A stretch of DNA of 64,000 nucleotides from Macrothele yani (GCA_039090855.1 CM077025.1:94158489-94222488), one strand, 5' to 3'; shown: positions 31,325 to 42,569, numbered from the stretch's first letter. Numbers and translations: made by a program. The notes: generated by a model not told the origin, from the letters alone.

Positions 31325-31743
31325 TTGATGTAATCGTTTCAGGAATTTACAGCATTTTTCTTCTTTTGCTGCGAATTGCAGCTTTCCGTTTCTCTGTAAG
31401 CATAGCACAGTGTGTTGAACTGGTCACTGTTTGCCCGTGTTTCTGAAAATGCGCCAAAACGATCTTCGGTTTTCTCCATTTTCTTGGCGGAGGGCTGTCG
31501 TTTAAATTTCTTCTTTCCCAAAGTAGACAGTTGTTTCCTCTGCATACTTTATTTCTTGTTTTCCGGTTCACAGTGATCAACCCATGTCTCGTCGCTGGAG
31601 ACAGTCCGTCCCCAAACACCCGGATCTTCTTAACGTTTCAGGAGTTGGACCGCAAACTCCACGCGCTGTTGCTTGTGCAGATCAGTAAGCTATTTGGGTA
31701 CCCATCTCCTGCAAAACTTTATGGTACCCCAAGTCATCCTGCA

Positions 31744-32190
31744 TTATGACATATGCGCATCCATAGCTGATATCTAAATGTGCTGCAGCAGCGGTCAACG
31801 TAATCCATCAGTCTTTTCTGCTCAAGCTATTTTGGCATGTGCGCATCCATAGCTCATATATATCCAGATGTGCAGCAGCAGCGCACAACTTAATCAATCA
31901 GTCTTCTCTGATCATGCTATTATGGCATGCGCGCATCCTTGACTGACATCCAAATGTGCGACAGCAGCGGACAACGTAATCCATCAGTCTTCTCTGCTCA
32001 AGCTATTTTGGCATGTGCGTATCCATAGCTCATATATATCCAGATGTGCAGCAGCAGCGCAAAACTTAATCCATCAGTCTTCTCTGATCAAGCTATTATG
32101 GCACGTGCGCATCCATAGCTGATATCCAAATGTGCGGCAGCAGCGGACAACGTAATCCATCAGTCTTCTCTGATCAAGCTATTCGCCCTG
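31744..32190. repeat. 88-bp tandem array, about five units
   Basis: Units start near 31750, 31838, 31925, 32013 and 32102 and share GCGCATCCATAGCTGATATC, TGTGCGGCAGCAGCGGACAA and AATCCATCAGTCTTCTCTGA-type words. Units alternate between two subtypes (CATATATATCCAGATG and GATATCCAAATG). The unit matches a helix-turn-helix segment of the mariner gene it sits in, so the array arose by amplification of coding sequence. Confidence 0.92.
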
Positions 32191-32304
32191 TTCGGGTGTG
32201 CGCGATATTAATGGCCGACCAGATCGAGCTTCGTTGGGTAAACTTGTTCTTCTCGCTTTAAACCTTTCAACATATTCAAAAGCTCTTCTTTGAGTCATGC
32301 TGTT

Positions 32305-32522
32305 TTTTTTTTCGATTGGAGGTTTAACGACCACCGTGAGCAACTCAATGGGATATAAGCAGTCGCCCGTCCCTAATTTAGGGTCATTGGTTCCAGGGAA
32401 GGGAGAGAGTCAGTGTCTTAAGACAAACACAACATCCATGCCTGACCGGGATTCTAACCCGGACCCCTTACGGACGAATGATCAGAGGCCAGCGCTTTAG
32501 ACCACTGCGCCACCGGGGGGGC
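32305..32522 (-). mobile_element. SINE-1, full length
   Basis: Poly-T start, tail complement of GTTGCTCACGGTGGTCG, CTAATTTAGGG block, B box (complement of GATTCTAACCC) near 32450 and A box (complement of CCACTGCGCCACC) near 32501. Flanked by a 9-bp duplication CATGCTGTT at about 32296 and 32523. Inserted in the mariner transposase gene. This copy is the best guide to the family: about 215 bp, tRNA-like head, conserved body, poly-A. Confidence 0.93.
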
Positions 32523-32669
32523 CATGCTGTTATCCCTTCCGTACTGAGCCAACATCATTCGATGAATTTCAGCAGGTTCCATTCCCTCTGCCGAAAGAAA
32601 TCTCACTACTGCGCACTGTTCAACAATGGTACAATCCCGCAGCAGAAAGTCCATGTTTATTTGACCTCA

Positions 32670-33060
32670 GCTTCAACTTGAATGAAGGCTGGGCGCTGCG
32701 CTGCCATTACCCATACGCTATCGCAAACGTGTCCCAGCAGTCTTGCTGGGCCAGCACTGCCAGCAATTGCCCAGCACTATGTTGCCTCTGCCGAACCGTC
32801 AAGAAAATATCCGGGTGGCCAACAGACACCGTTTGCCACCCCATCAGTTGTTATATGCCATAACAGAGCCATCAGTTATCCATCACAAGTGTCCCTTAAG
32901 CGGTCCTGCAAACACGTAATGGCATATGCCAACTGATGCAAATAGCCTAATGTGGTCCGCTAGTTTCCCGGCAGTGACAATCACTTGACGTAACTGATGG
33001 CTTGCCGAATCTCGTCCGCCAATTTCCCAGTAGTAGCCATAAAAAAAAAAATAAGGGATA
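32670..33060. other. GC-richer segment with GCCAGCA words
   Basis: Repeated CCAGCA, GGCCAGCACTGCCAGCAATT and similar words make this stand out from the AT-rich surroundings. A similar composition and words (TTGCCAGCTACGGGCC, GCCAGCAATTTCCC) recur at 34080-34340. Probably two pieces of one dispersed repeat. Not coding. Confidence 0.4.
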
Positions 33061-33177
33061 ACCGCAGTTTCCCAAAGTTACAACTACTATCTTTTTCTCC
33101 TTACGAAACTTCTGAATTATAGAACTGAGCTGGGAAAACTTCCTCAACAGGTCCGGAAAAACGCCCATTTTAATCTT

Positions 33178-33262
33178 GTTGGAATCGAACCAAGGACTGT
33201 CTGCGTAGGAAGCAGGCGCTCTGTCAGTTTCCTACGCTCCGTCTGCGTAGGAAACTGGACTG
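33178..33262. repeat. tRNA-like remnant with hairpin
   Basis: GGAATCGAACCAAGGACTGT at 33181 looks like the reverse complement of a tRNA B-box region. 33225-33236 (CAGTTTCCTACG) pairs with 33246-33257 around a 9-base loop, duplicating the CTGCGTAGGAA word of the tRNA-like part. Confidence 0.6.
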
Positions 33263-34080
33263 ATTTGGTACGCACGACCATGGCTAGAAGCTGACCCTCT
33301 CTTCTGCGGAATGTGTAACGAATGGTTCTCTATTTAATTTTACAATATTGCGAGGTATTTTTGATAAATGTCAGTTTCATTTAATTCATAAATTTATTTT
33401 TCAACGTACGATTGTTTTTTTGTTTTTTTACCTTAATGGAACTTCACTTTTTCAACGCGTGTACCAACTTAAAGGCGCTTTCTATAGTTTTGAGCTGTCC
33501 TTGTCGTCTTAAAAAGGCGATTGTTGAATTAATATATTTACCAGTTCATGTCACATTCTTTTACATTTTTTACGTTGTATCTTTTGTTTCCGCTGTCCGA
33601 AACTACATTTGTTTTAAAGAGGAAAGATATTTTATTTTACTTCTCGTTATTTTTAGAAGTGAAATCCTCCAAGACTGGAGGATTTCAGTCATGGATGTTT
33701 GCATTATATCCACACAGCGTTGCTTTTTTTTTTCAAATAATTGATAAATTTTCGACGCGTACAATTATTTTTTTCTCAACATAACGCTTTTTTAACGTTT
33801 TTCCAGGGCTTTTGCTTCAAGCAGTTTAGTAAATGTTAAAATGAAAGATTACACAGAAATTATTTCTTGTTATTAGCGGGAATGGAGTGGGTGTATTTTA
33901 TGGCTGTTATCTAGTATTTCATGGCTTAATGTGATATCTTCGTCAACGTGGTATTTCATTAGGAAATTAATTCGCCTCTCTACATAGGCTTTTCTTTTCT
34001 TGACATCCACTAAAATAACACGATGGCAATAGCGTCTTCTTCAACTAACTGGTACCACGAGAGTACTACACGTGTTGCTT
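33263..34080. other. No recognisable gene
   Basis: AT-rich. Two overlapping open frames at 33412-33784 are hydrophobic because of T-richness, not membrane protein evidence. An 11-bp hairpin, GAAATCCTCCA with a 4-base loop, is at 33661-33686. Confidence 0.5.
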
Positions 34081-34514
34081 CTGCGCATTCGCAGTTCCGT
34101 TGCTTGCACCTAGTGTTGGGGTTTCATCGGTTGCCAGCTACGGGCCACTAGTGGCAGTTACTTGGAGGCCGGCAATTTACGGCGATGCTACAGGGACATC
34201 AACGACTGCCAACTTATGGCGCTACCACCGACGGACCGCTACCAGGCCGTGAGCGATAGATTTCAGCCAGCAGTGACCCATCACTGGTAGCCAGCAATTT
34301 CCCGACACTTGTGTTTTTTGTGGGGTTCTACTGCACCAGTTTTTATCCGTTGCTGGCACCGCATAATTTTCAATGTGACTTCATTCTTTGATTTACCCGC
34401 GTATATTGTTTCTCGCTCTAAACCAATTACAGATAAAAAATAAATAAAACATTGTAAGTATATACTGTGCGTAGGTATTTAGTATGAAGTTTTCTGTATT
34501 GTGAGCATAACTGG

Positions 34515-34615
34515 GCTCAGAAGTCAACCTCTAGAACAGCGGGCTTTTGCCGATAACGGACAAGTGTTGAAGTTCTAGAGTGGCCGGTGTTCAGCATTTT
34601 TACTGTATTTTTTGG
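34515..34615. mobile_element. pogo/Tigger-like end fragment
   Basis: CAACCTCTAGAACAGCGGGC, GATAACGGACAAGTG and GCATTTTTACTGTA resemble terminal repeats of pogo/Tigger transposons. Short and without transposase, immediately left of a SINE. Confidence 0.4.
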
Positions 34616-34812
34616 GAGGGAGATTTGCGACCACTATGAGCCACTTAACAAGCTATAAGAAATCACCCGTCTCTAATTTAGGGTCTCTGGTACCAGGGAA
34701 TGGAGGGAGACAAAGCCGTAAGGCAAACACACCATCTATGTCTCACCCGGGATTCGAACCCGGATGAATGATCAGAAGCCATCGCTTTGACGACTGCACC
34801 ACCGGGGCGGAA
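34616..34812 (-). mobile_element. SINE-1 copy, full length, diverged
   Basis: Minus-oriented tail (GCGACCACTATGAGCCACTT), CTAATTTAGGG block, GGATTCGAACCCGGAT B box near 34750 and CTGCACCACCGGGGCGG A box region near 34797. About 15% diverged from the 32305 copy by eye, and short a few bases in the anticodon region. Confidence 0.88.
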
Positions 34813-34844
34813 TGTCTAAATACTATGTGTCAGCAACGCAAGTT

Positions 34845-34925
34845 AACCACCGCGGTGGCGCAGTGGTTTCAGCGATGAATTATGACCATTTGTTTGAAAT
34901 GTATCGATGTTTGAACCCCAGTGAA
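34845..34925 (+). mobile_element. SINE-1 head only
   Basis: CCGCGGTGGCGCAGTGGTTT (A box) and GTTTGAACCCC (B box). After 34925 the sequence switches to SINE-2 tail sequence in the other orientation, so this is a chimaeric junction. Confidence 0.8.
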
Positions 34926-35110
34926 GTATGGAATTTGAAGATGACACTCCGTTTTTTGGTGTAAATATGACAGGGATGGTAAGTCAGATAATATCCAAAA
35001 ACTTGAAAATTTCTTCGTCCTGGAGCGGGAATCGAATCTGCGTTTCCCAGATAGCGCCTGGGTATGCTAACCACACCACCAGCCAGAACGACCAAGTCTC
35101 AAGTTTCTGA
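34926..35110 (-). mobile_element. SINE-2 (second tRNA-derived family)
   Basis: On the minus strand: GGTGTGGTTAGCATACCC (A box) near 35065-35080 and GATTCGATTCCCGCTCC (B box) near 35025-35040, then a body rich in T ending TCATCTTCAAATTCC near 34930. Related sequence is in the palindromes at 10272-10463 and 35225-35363. Confidence 0.75.
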
Positions 35111-35224
35111 TTAATTTGAATATAACCATCACAGGATTTTCTAGCCGAAGCAACCGGCATTCGTGTTTGGCGCATCTGGAGGTTAAGAATCCTATCTCGT
35201 GATTGACAGGAGGAGCATGTAAAT

Positions 35225-35363
35225 CATGAATGGAATACGGGATTACACCACACAATACAAATTTTGAAGATGACAATCCGTTGTTGTAGTCATATTTACA
35301 CCAAAAACCGATTGTCATCTTCAAAATTTGTTTTGCATGGTGTGATTCCGTATTCCATTCATG
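35225..35363. repeat. Long palindrome with SINE-2 tail sequence
   Basis: Arms 35225-35278 and 35310-35363 (54 bp) are inverted with one or two mismatches. They carry TTTGAAGATGACAATC, the SINE-2 tail. The loop of about 31 bases holds GTAGTCATATTTACACC, also SINE-2. Confidence 0.9.
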
Positions 35364-35495
35364 AGGTATGGATGTTGTATTTGTCTTACGGCACTGGCTC
35401 TCTCCCTTCCCTGGAACAAGTTGCCCTAAATTAGGGACGGCTGACTGCTTATCGTCCACTGAGTTGCTCAAGGTGGTCGTTAAAACTCCAAACAA
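35364..35495 (+). mobile_element. SINE-1 body and tail
   Basis: From AGGTATGGATGTTGTATTTG through CTAAATTAGGGACGG to GAGTTGCTCAAGGTGGTCGT. The tRNA head is missing; the copy begins exactly at the end of the preceding palindrome. Confidence 0.88.
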
Positions 35496-36060
35496 AGAAA
35501 AATGATGCAAATTAAGGTTTAAAATTGGTACCAATACCATCTATCTATATAAAATCCGAAACGTCTTTTCACACAACTGTTTAATTGCTGCAATTAGGGC
35601 CGTTTGTAAGGTGGACGTATGAAATACTGAGGTGCAAGAGAGTTACATGGTTGGAAGGTAAAAAACGATGGTGATGAAATATCAGAGATTTAAGAGTATA
35701 CGTTTTCCTATTTAGGAATGGAAGTTTAAGTAAAGAAGTTATAATTTACCTACATAATTATCTCGACTACACTTTGGCTCAGGCCATCTACACGAAAAAA
35801 AGGAGAGCATCGCATGCATCATACATAATAATACTAGCGTAATTACAGCAATTAAAAGAGCAGTTTTTCCTCTCTCGTTCCATCCCCTAGATATATTCTT
35901 CGGAGTTTCGAGGGTAATGGACTTGAGTGTCTAAGGAGCTCAGTTTTCATTTGGTTGAAACGTGTAAGGCTGACTCGCGCTAGATTACTCAGACAGGAGA
36001 ACTGTTTTTGTGGTACTTTGGAACACCTAATAACCTTCGTATTAAGAGATAATTATATAA
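35496..36060. other. No recognisable gene
   Basis: Spacer without recognisable coding or repeat structure. Confidence 0.45.
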
Positions 36061-36064
36061 GGCA

Positions 36065-36500
36065 TTACTGATGACAGTGCTGATGACACAGTCATTTTGC
36101 GAGTTCTCCTTTCGAAGCTAGAGAGAGTGGTCGAGAATCTTGTTGATAAAAACAAAAAAGTAGATTTGACCTTACAGAAAATGAAGTTAAAGTACAGAGT
36201 TTTTATAAAACTGAAAATTTAGGTGTTGCTGGGACAAATGTAGATTTCGCCGACGTCTACATTTACCTTCGACAATAGATATTAAGCGAGTGCTGCATTG
36301 GAGAAGGAATTAACTGGAGTACAAACTTTGTTAGAGGGCATTTGGAAAGGAAAAAGAGTTTGATCAACCCATCTTTCCTATTTTTACTTATAGATCAGAG
36401 GCATGGATCTTACCTGAAACACATATACAAAACAGAAAGAAGAATGAAGACGTGCGTTATTTTTAGCATGTCTTTCGTGAAAAAACAAAAAACAAAAAAA
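36065..36500 (+). pseudogene. Old RTE-type LINE relic
   Basis: Scattered polymerase remnants: DDTVILRVLLSKLERVVENL, then in other frames VYIYLRQ-like sequence and a stretch matching the YRSEAWILPETHIQN region. The order follows the RTE polymerase (DD motif, YLGQ, TYGAETW, TKRDIQ). Many frameshifts; much older than the other RTE copies. Confidence 0.6.
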
Positions 36501-36749
36501 ACGGATCGTGCTTATGTTATCACTTTATCCGTCCGCTTGCGAAACACCATGTCTGTGAAACTAATGGTCCGATTTAAAATTTCTTTTTGCATTGGGAAGC
36601 TTCAAGTGTGAGAATGATGATCCTTGCATTACTATTTTTTTGTTTTACGATACAAAACTGCTATAAGGCATAAATTCAGATGATATTGAATTCGAAATAC
36701 AGTTTATTCCATATATTTGCTTCTAAATATCCAACTTAAAAAAAATATT

Positions 36750-37470
36750 TTAGCATTTTATGCCACTTATGTCGAACACTATTTCACGTACAGTCACTTC
36801 TTCAAGTAACTCATAGATTTTCCGCTAGGGGTCGTCAAGGTAAATTGCATTTTCCCCAATATCTCTGCCTCTAAACTTACGCTTTGAAAAATTCTTCCTG
36901 CACCGGATACAGCTCGTTACGCGAAATGTTTTCCATATAATTTCAAATTTTTGATAAAGAATGGTTTGGACACCAGAGGGCGTGTTTATTTCTGTTTCTG
37001 GTGCATTTGCAGTAAAATGGGCACTTCTGAAAACACGTCTGGAAAAATTATTTCGTGGACCGATACCGCTTACCTCGAAAAACCTTTTCGGAGTACTTTC
37101 TTCCTAAAATAATGCATGGGTTTTCCGCTAGGGTCGTAGATGCACCTATAGATGATTCTATCTATGCTTTTAAGAGTAAGATTTCAAAAATTGTTTCTTT
37201 GTTGGAGAGCGCTTCCGGCGCGAAATGTTTCTGTTATAATTTCAAAATGTTCTTAACGCTCAAGTGTGTCACTAGAGGGTGCACGTTTCCGTTTACTGCA
37301 ATATCTGCAGGACTGAAACGACGATTGAAAAATTTGTTTTCCGATCAAACTCTTTGAGTATGTTTTCTTCGCACAACAATGCACGATTTCTCCGCTAGGA
37401 GGCGCTATGTTTAATCTGTTTTTCTCAATACACCTGCCTTTAAATGTGCGATTAAAAAACAAATATTTCA
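36750..37470. repeat. Degenerate ~150-bp satellite with CTAGGGGGCG-type word
   Basis: A conserved word recurs at 36822 (CCGCTAGGGGTCGT), 36972 (ACCAGAGGGCGT), 37125 (CCGCTAGGGTCGT), 37270 (CACTAGAGGGTGC) and 37392 (CCGCTAGGAGGCGC), spaced 120-150 bp. Between them are weakly conserved AATATCTCTGCCTCTAAA and GAAATGTTTTC words. A related array is at 51420-52480. No protein is encoded. Confidence 0.7.
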
Positions 37471-37643
37471 ATACCGGATGTCATTTACCTTGTGCAGCCC
37501 TGTAGGTTGGTACTTGAAGAGTTTCTTAGTTTATAGTTTTCTCGCAAAGTGGTGTTTGTGTTCTTTTGTTTGCAGCTTGTGTCTCCACTTCTGAAAATCC
37601 TGTTAAGAAATTTATTCTTTACTATATGCCATTCGCTACAATA

Positions 37644-38930
37644 TACACTGATGAGTCATTACATTATGGCCATCCCCTGCCTAGAGAAATGAACGCGCCT
37701 GGAGACCGAACGGTGGCCCAGGTGAAATTCACATAGCAGTATATATACAACCTGAGAATCGGATTTCGGTTAGTACAGTGTTCGGAATCAGAATGGAAAA
37801 AGCTGCCGATTGATCGGAGTTTGAAAAAGGATAAATTGTGATGGCAGCACGGCGTCTCGGAACTACGATCTCGGAAACGGTGCGGTTTGTGGGTTGTTCA
37901 CGTGCCGCTGTAGTGAGTACGTACCAACGTAGTGCAAATATGGCCAAACGACGAACCGTCATCCAGATGTGTGTCGTCTGCAGCTCAGTGGGGGGCAGAT
38001 GGGAGCGGAGGTTGTCGCGTAATGTCCACAGCGACCGCAGGGCCACACACTGTGCGACAAATCACCCGCAGCTAAAACAATGGCGATTAGATCAATTTGT
38101 CACAGCAAACAGTTCATCGCAGCCTTCTGCGCATGGGCGTGCGTAGCCGAAGACCCAGCCGGGTCGCCATGCACACTCCACGTCATCGCCAATAGCGCAT
38201 GAAATGTGCCCAAGATCATCAAGATGGGATCGTGAATGATTGGAAGAAAGTGGCCTGGTCTAACGAATCGGGAATCCTGGTGCATCACGTAGACGGCCGA
38301 GCGCGGATACGGCGATTTACAACTGTGACGTATATTCTAGATTCACTTTCCTTTTTCAGTTTCTTTCCCTATGTAATTCTTGAGTTTATTCTCAGTATTC
38401 TTCCCGCTTAACGGAATATCTTTTCCTTCAAATGAATACGTTTGGCAACACATTGAGGTGGAATGCACGTGACGTATGCATGTAATAAGATAAGAACACG
38501 AGATAAAAAGCGACGATTGATCTGTTGTATGAGGGAGGTGTTGATATCATTGAGAGCGATTATTGAGGTGTGTTGATAAGAGCTATTATTGAGAGCGATT
38601 ATGATGAGCGTTGTTAAGAAAGTGCTGTACGAAAGAATTGAATAGTAATGAGCTAAATGTGTGGAGAGTGTTGTGATTCGATTCCGAATAAAGGACTGTT
38701 TCCGTAAGTTGACTTCTGGTTATATGTTTTGTCTGGCCGTTAAGGTTTGTTTCATTTAAGAACAATTTATTAGTATGTTGATATTTTAAGTTAGCGTAAA
38801 GGTCAAGACTTACTTTTACGCGACACAACGCAGGCTATGGCTCCTGGATGCATTGCTGGGCGGAAACAGGTCGTCGGCGGCGGCGGCGGTGTTATGCTGT
38901 GGGCGATGTTTCTTTGGGACACGTTTATAT
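37644..38930 (+). pseudogene. Tc1-like transposon (family B relative), split by solo LTR
   Basis: Left end CACTGATGAGTCATTACATT preceded by TA. The transposase starts near 37794 (MEKAADRSEFEKG, then stop), has a helix-turn-helix region (GTTISETVRFVGCSRAAVVS), and reaches KKVAWSNESGILVHHVDGRARIRRF at 38235-38318 (catalytic SDES now SNES). It resumes after the LTR at 38830-38930 with QAMAPGCIAGRKQ and VMLWAMFLWDT. The right half is missing. Confidence 0.85.
38324..38825 (+). mobile_element. Solo LTR with CAAC target duplication
   Basis: A 502-bp insert begins TGTGACG and ends CGCGACA (TG...CA borders). It is flanked by CAAC at 38320-38323 and 38826-38829, and interrupts a Tc1 transposase gene whose coding sequence rejoins across it. 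ATAAAAAG near 38500 and AATAAAGG near 38688 could be TATA and poly-A signals. An older inverted copy is at 131-630. No internal genes, so it is a solo LTR left by recombination. Confidence 0.88.
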
Positions 38931-39590
38931 TTTTTTGAAATTTTATAGAGAGGAGTTTAGGAAGGAGTGTCTGACCCCAAGTCTTAAACAACCCTTAGAA
39001 ACAGGAAGCTAGGAGATTTGGGCTAGAGTGCCCAACAGGGAAGTCACTCAAAAGCGGGGTAGAAAGGGGGAGGAAGGCGTCCCTTATTTATAAGTGGGGG
39101 TGCCAATACCCGTGATCCGACGGCTTAACGAGGCAAGCCGGATATTTAGTGGTTCGGACGTTCGTACATGCCTGGGGTCGATTCTCAAACATTTCCGTGA
39201 CAGTCACTTACGTTGACCACTAGGTCATCAACGGCCAGTCATTTTTTTGAGTTTTTTTTTGTTGTTGTTGTTGTTGAATTAAATTCTTAAATTGGGTGCG
39301 TAGTTAAACAGTTAATACCAACACTCACAACTGTTTCAGTACACAGTAGAAAGGAAAATGGATTTTCCCCTATACCTTCATTCAAGGCGGACGAATGTGT
39401 GCTTAACAATAATAGAACAAAAGAGCACTTCATACTAGCAATAATAAAATCATATACCGACCTGAGTTGTATGCAAATAGAAAAACTTTTGATTATAATA
39501 CAAAGGTTGATACGAAGACACAGTGATATCCACCTTGAGCTGATTTGTTCACAACACGTAGATGCTCCACGATAACACAATGAAGCATTT
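38931..39590. other. No recognisable gene; possible SINE head
   Basis: 39148-39230 has a tRNA-like stretch (TTAGTGGTTCGGACGTTCGT followed by GGGGTCGATTCTC, B-box-like) that could be another SINE head. Otherwise non-coding. Confidence 0.4.
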
Positions 39591-39593
39591 CTT

Positions 39594-39736
39594 GAATAAA
39601 TAAATCCATCGCACTTTCCACGTTAAGCAACGCACAGCAACCGAAAAATTGTTATTCGGCTGCCGTCTGAATATAAACAATTTTTCGGTTGCTGTGCGTT
39701 GCTTAACGTGGAAAGAGCGATGGATTTATTTATTCA
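39594..39736. repeat. Long palindrome, 61-bp arms
   Basis: 39594-39654 and 39676-39736 are inverted with a single mismatch, around a 21-base loop. The arm carries ATCCATCGCACTTTCCACGT and CAACCGAAAAATTGTT. A third, direct partial copy is at 39993-40085, next to a tRNA-like sequence, suggesting the palindrome is a folded-back retroposon. Confidence 0.95.
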
Positions 39737-39921
39737 ACTGACGCCGCGTATTTACGTGATTTTCACCTTGGATCTCGCCCTTTGGATCACTGCTATAATT
39801 ATATATAGCCAGTGCCGTTAATGCCCAACACATGGTGACGTCTCAGTAGCTGAGCCCATCTTATGGACTTATGATGTCATGCTAACCAAAAAGAAAAACA
39901 CGCATAGCGCCGTGAATTGTT

Positions 39922-40085
39922 GGCCGCTGTGATATAAGGTTAACGCGCTCGGCTAGATATCGAGAGATTCGGGATTCGATTCCCCGACGGCGGCCGAATA
40001 ACAATTTTTCGGTTGATGTGCGTTGCTTAACGAGAAAAGGGCGATGGATTTATTTATTCAAATGACGCCACGTATTTAGGTGATT
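39922..40085 (+). mobile_element. tRNA-like retroposon (SINE-3)
   Basis: 39922-39995 resembles a tRNA: acceptor ends GGCCGCTG and CGGCGGCC, an anticodon arm CTCGG-CTAGATA-TCGAG and a T arm TCGGGATTCGATTCCCCGA. It is followed by GAATAACAATTTTTCGGTTG and GGCGATGGATTTATTTATTC, the same body as the palindrome arms at 39594-39736. I regard it as the tRNA head of a third SINE family rather than a working tRNA; D arm and anticodon do not look canonical. Confidence 0.65.
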
Positions 40086-40089
40086 TTCA

Positions 40090-41940
40090 CAAAGCATTTC
40101 TTACTGACGCTATGTTTTTTTGTAGAAAAACACTTACAAAATAATAATAAAATACACATCCTTGAGTAGTGTAGCGTAACTAAGTATAATGATCGGGAAC
40201 ATTTCATTTAGTAAAGTTGTTTCCTTTCTTCAGTAGCAGTTAGTTCTATTGATGAACAACACACACGACCGTGCACAGGCACTCACTAGAGCACAAAAAC
40301 GTGCTCTCCTCAGGAAGAGGGAGGGGAAACCCGGATGTGTTGTTTCAAGGTACACGTAGTGTCGGCAGCGCCTGCCACGCAGTGATGTCGCAATCCATTT
40401 GGAGCTGCTGCAAATTTCTGAAGATCTGCAGTTGTTGTTTTTTTAACGCTGAGGGTCTATTATTCCAATCTTTTAAGCACTATAAAACAGTAAACCCGCA
40501 TACTATAAGTTTCAGTTATTAATTCATTGATGTATTATCTAAAAAGTAATGCTAACTATGTACTGCAAAGAACAAAAACGTATGGAATTATTCTCGGACT
40601 TAAGATATCAATCAATAACACACTAGAATAAAAGATTAAAAACTGCGAGTCAGTAAATGGCGCTACGTATTCTCTTTTTCACGATATTCTCTGTCCGAAA
40701 ATAAATGAGAAGAGTGCGAGAGTTAAGGTATCCCCCGAAAAAAGTCAGAATGAGAAAAAGAGGGTGATCTCAGTTACAGTTAAGACCAGGATTTCATTCA
40801 AAGCACCGCGTACTGGCACAAATAAGAGAGACAAAACAAGGGAACCAGTCGATCAAGAATGACTTTTTTGGGCTGCTTTAAATACTTGGTTTTGCTATTC
40901 GCCTCAGCAGAATTAGCTATGTGCTTCATTACACTAATTATGCTTTATTTTGAAACTATTAAGATAGCAATCGTTTTATTCGTTTAAAACACTCAGTGTC
41001 GCCCTGAAACGAACCACCGCTCCAGTTGAAGTCACATGCTGAGAAAGTGTGTGTCTTCCAAACAAAGCAAAAATATTAAACATTCACGCGGAGGACTTTA
41101 TGTTACGACAAATCCCCAGGAGTCTTCCTCTGAATTTACACAAGTGATCTACCAAACACTTATCCCAGGAGGCATAATTTAATTAGCTGAAGTTTTAGCC
41201 ATATACGGAGGAAAGGTAATTCTTTTCTTTTTCAATGGAAAGCAAGATTGCGATCCATATAGCAAGAAAATTGCTGTCGAGTGAAGGAGATATAACACGA
41301 GATGTTCCAGTTTAGATCAACTGCTTGATTTACGACTACTCACTGGACAGTTTCTGTAATCATCTTAAAAACCTACTTTCATTAGAAATGAAATATGAAA
41401 TATTTAATTTTCCTGCCCATAAATTTCCGCTGCATCGTGATGGTTTATTTGGTTTGTCATGTTTTCAGTTGGGAGTTTTAAAATAAAATTGCTACTCACG
41501 TGCAATCTCAAATGTATGAAGGGAAGTAAATTTGCGACAGAAAAATGTTACCGTATAATTTGAAATAATATATGACATCGTATATTTAGCTACTCTCTCT
41601 TCCATATATTTCCACATGCAAACATCAAGGTTCACTGTCTTCCCCATAAAAAATATTTAATATTCTGACCCGAAAAATTCGTTGCTTCAGAGTAACCACA
41701 GAAAAGAATCCGCAGATGATTTGGTGGTAATTGTAAACAGAGTTCATTTTAATATCTCTTTCACCGGATATAGACTTCAGCCATTGCAAGAAAACCCCTA
41801 TAATGATTATTTGTAGTTTATTTATTTGTTTCAAGGTTTTACAACCCCCAAAGCGGAAAGGCAGTCACCGTCGTTAATTTAGGACCACTGGATCTTGGAG
41901 AAGCAGACAACCCTCACAGAATTCCAACTTCTTAGACCAC
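40090..41940. other. No recognisable gene
   Basis: The longest featureless stretch, about 1.85 kb of AT-rich sequence. Small open frames (40271-40522, 41625-41834) have no motif. No tandem or inverted repeats noticed. Confidence 0.5.
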
Positions 41941-42295
41941 TATATTGACAAAAGTCACCGGACACCCCTTCAAAAGCAAATGGACGGATCATCTGCGCTG
42001 TTAAGAAGCGCGGTACAGCTGCAAACGGTATAAAAACAAGCCTGCAGCTGGCCGCGATCATATCGCACTATGAAGTTGAGTGAGAAGTTGCGGCAGAAGA
42101 GAACTGACTTTGCGAAAGGAAAGATTGTTGGGTGTATTATTATTTGGTTTTTCCATCAGAGAAACCGAGAGGCGTTTAAACATACCCAAGCCAACTGTTT
42201 TGGGTGTACTGAATAAGTGGAAGACACATGGCGTACCTGAAGCAGCAAAACTTATAGTCAACCCAACAAAAATCATTGATAGATTACATCTAACC

Positions 42296-42338
42296 TTTTT
42301 TTTTTTTTTTTTATTGTATGTTTAACGACCACCGTGAG
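42296..42338 (-). mobile_element. SINE-1 tail, left of the LINE insertion
   Basis: Poly-T, then ATGTTTAACGACCACCGTGAGC. It is the poly-A end of the SINE whose remainder is at 49628-49820. Confidence 0.9.
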
Positions 42339-42569
42339 CTTCAACAATATTTATTTGGAGCAAACATGGACAGGAAGTTACAGATGGCCTGTGCTTAACA
42401 GTTACCAAAAGATAAACAAGTAGATGACCTATTTACAATGACGATGAGATATTTACACTATGTGAATGCACTATATACAATGTAAGCAAATTCATAACAC
42501 TGACAATACTGGACTGAAGGGTTGACTTACTCTATGTACAACATATGTTCGCAATGTGCATCAGCAGAG

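Larger units (their letters stand above)
31040..32660 (-). pseudogene. Mariner transposase relic with internal expansions
   Basis: Minus strand. The N-terminus at 32530-32654 reads MDFLLRDCTIVEQCAVVRFLSAEGMEPAEIHRMML, and continues after a SINE at 32190-32290 as RRAFEYVERFKARRTSLPNEARSGRPLISRTPE. Motif one is near 31575 (TVSSDETWVDHCEPE), followed by KKFKRQPSAKK. The C-terminus at 31090-31240 reads RRFTSGDEVKKAAH and later EKLLLPKIEKA. Inserted or amplified parts are the SINE, an 88-bp tandem array (31744-32190) and a hairpin (31282-31324). Confidence 0.85.

Noticed and set aside
33412..33784. Hydrophobic open frame that might be a membrane protein
   Set aside because: The hydrophobicity follows from T-rich DNA; two frames overlap and neither has a recognisable start or domain.
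39922..39995. A functional tRNA gene
   Set aside because: Acceptor and T arms fold, but the D arm and anticodon arm are irregular and the sequence continues into a repeated retroposon body, so a SINE head is more likely.
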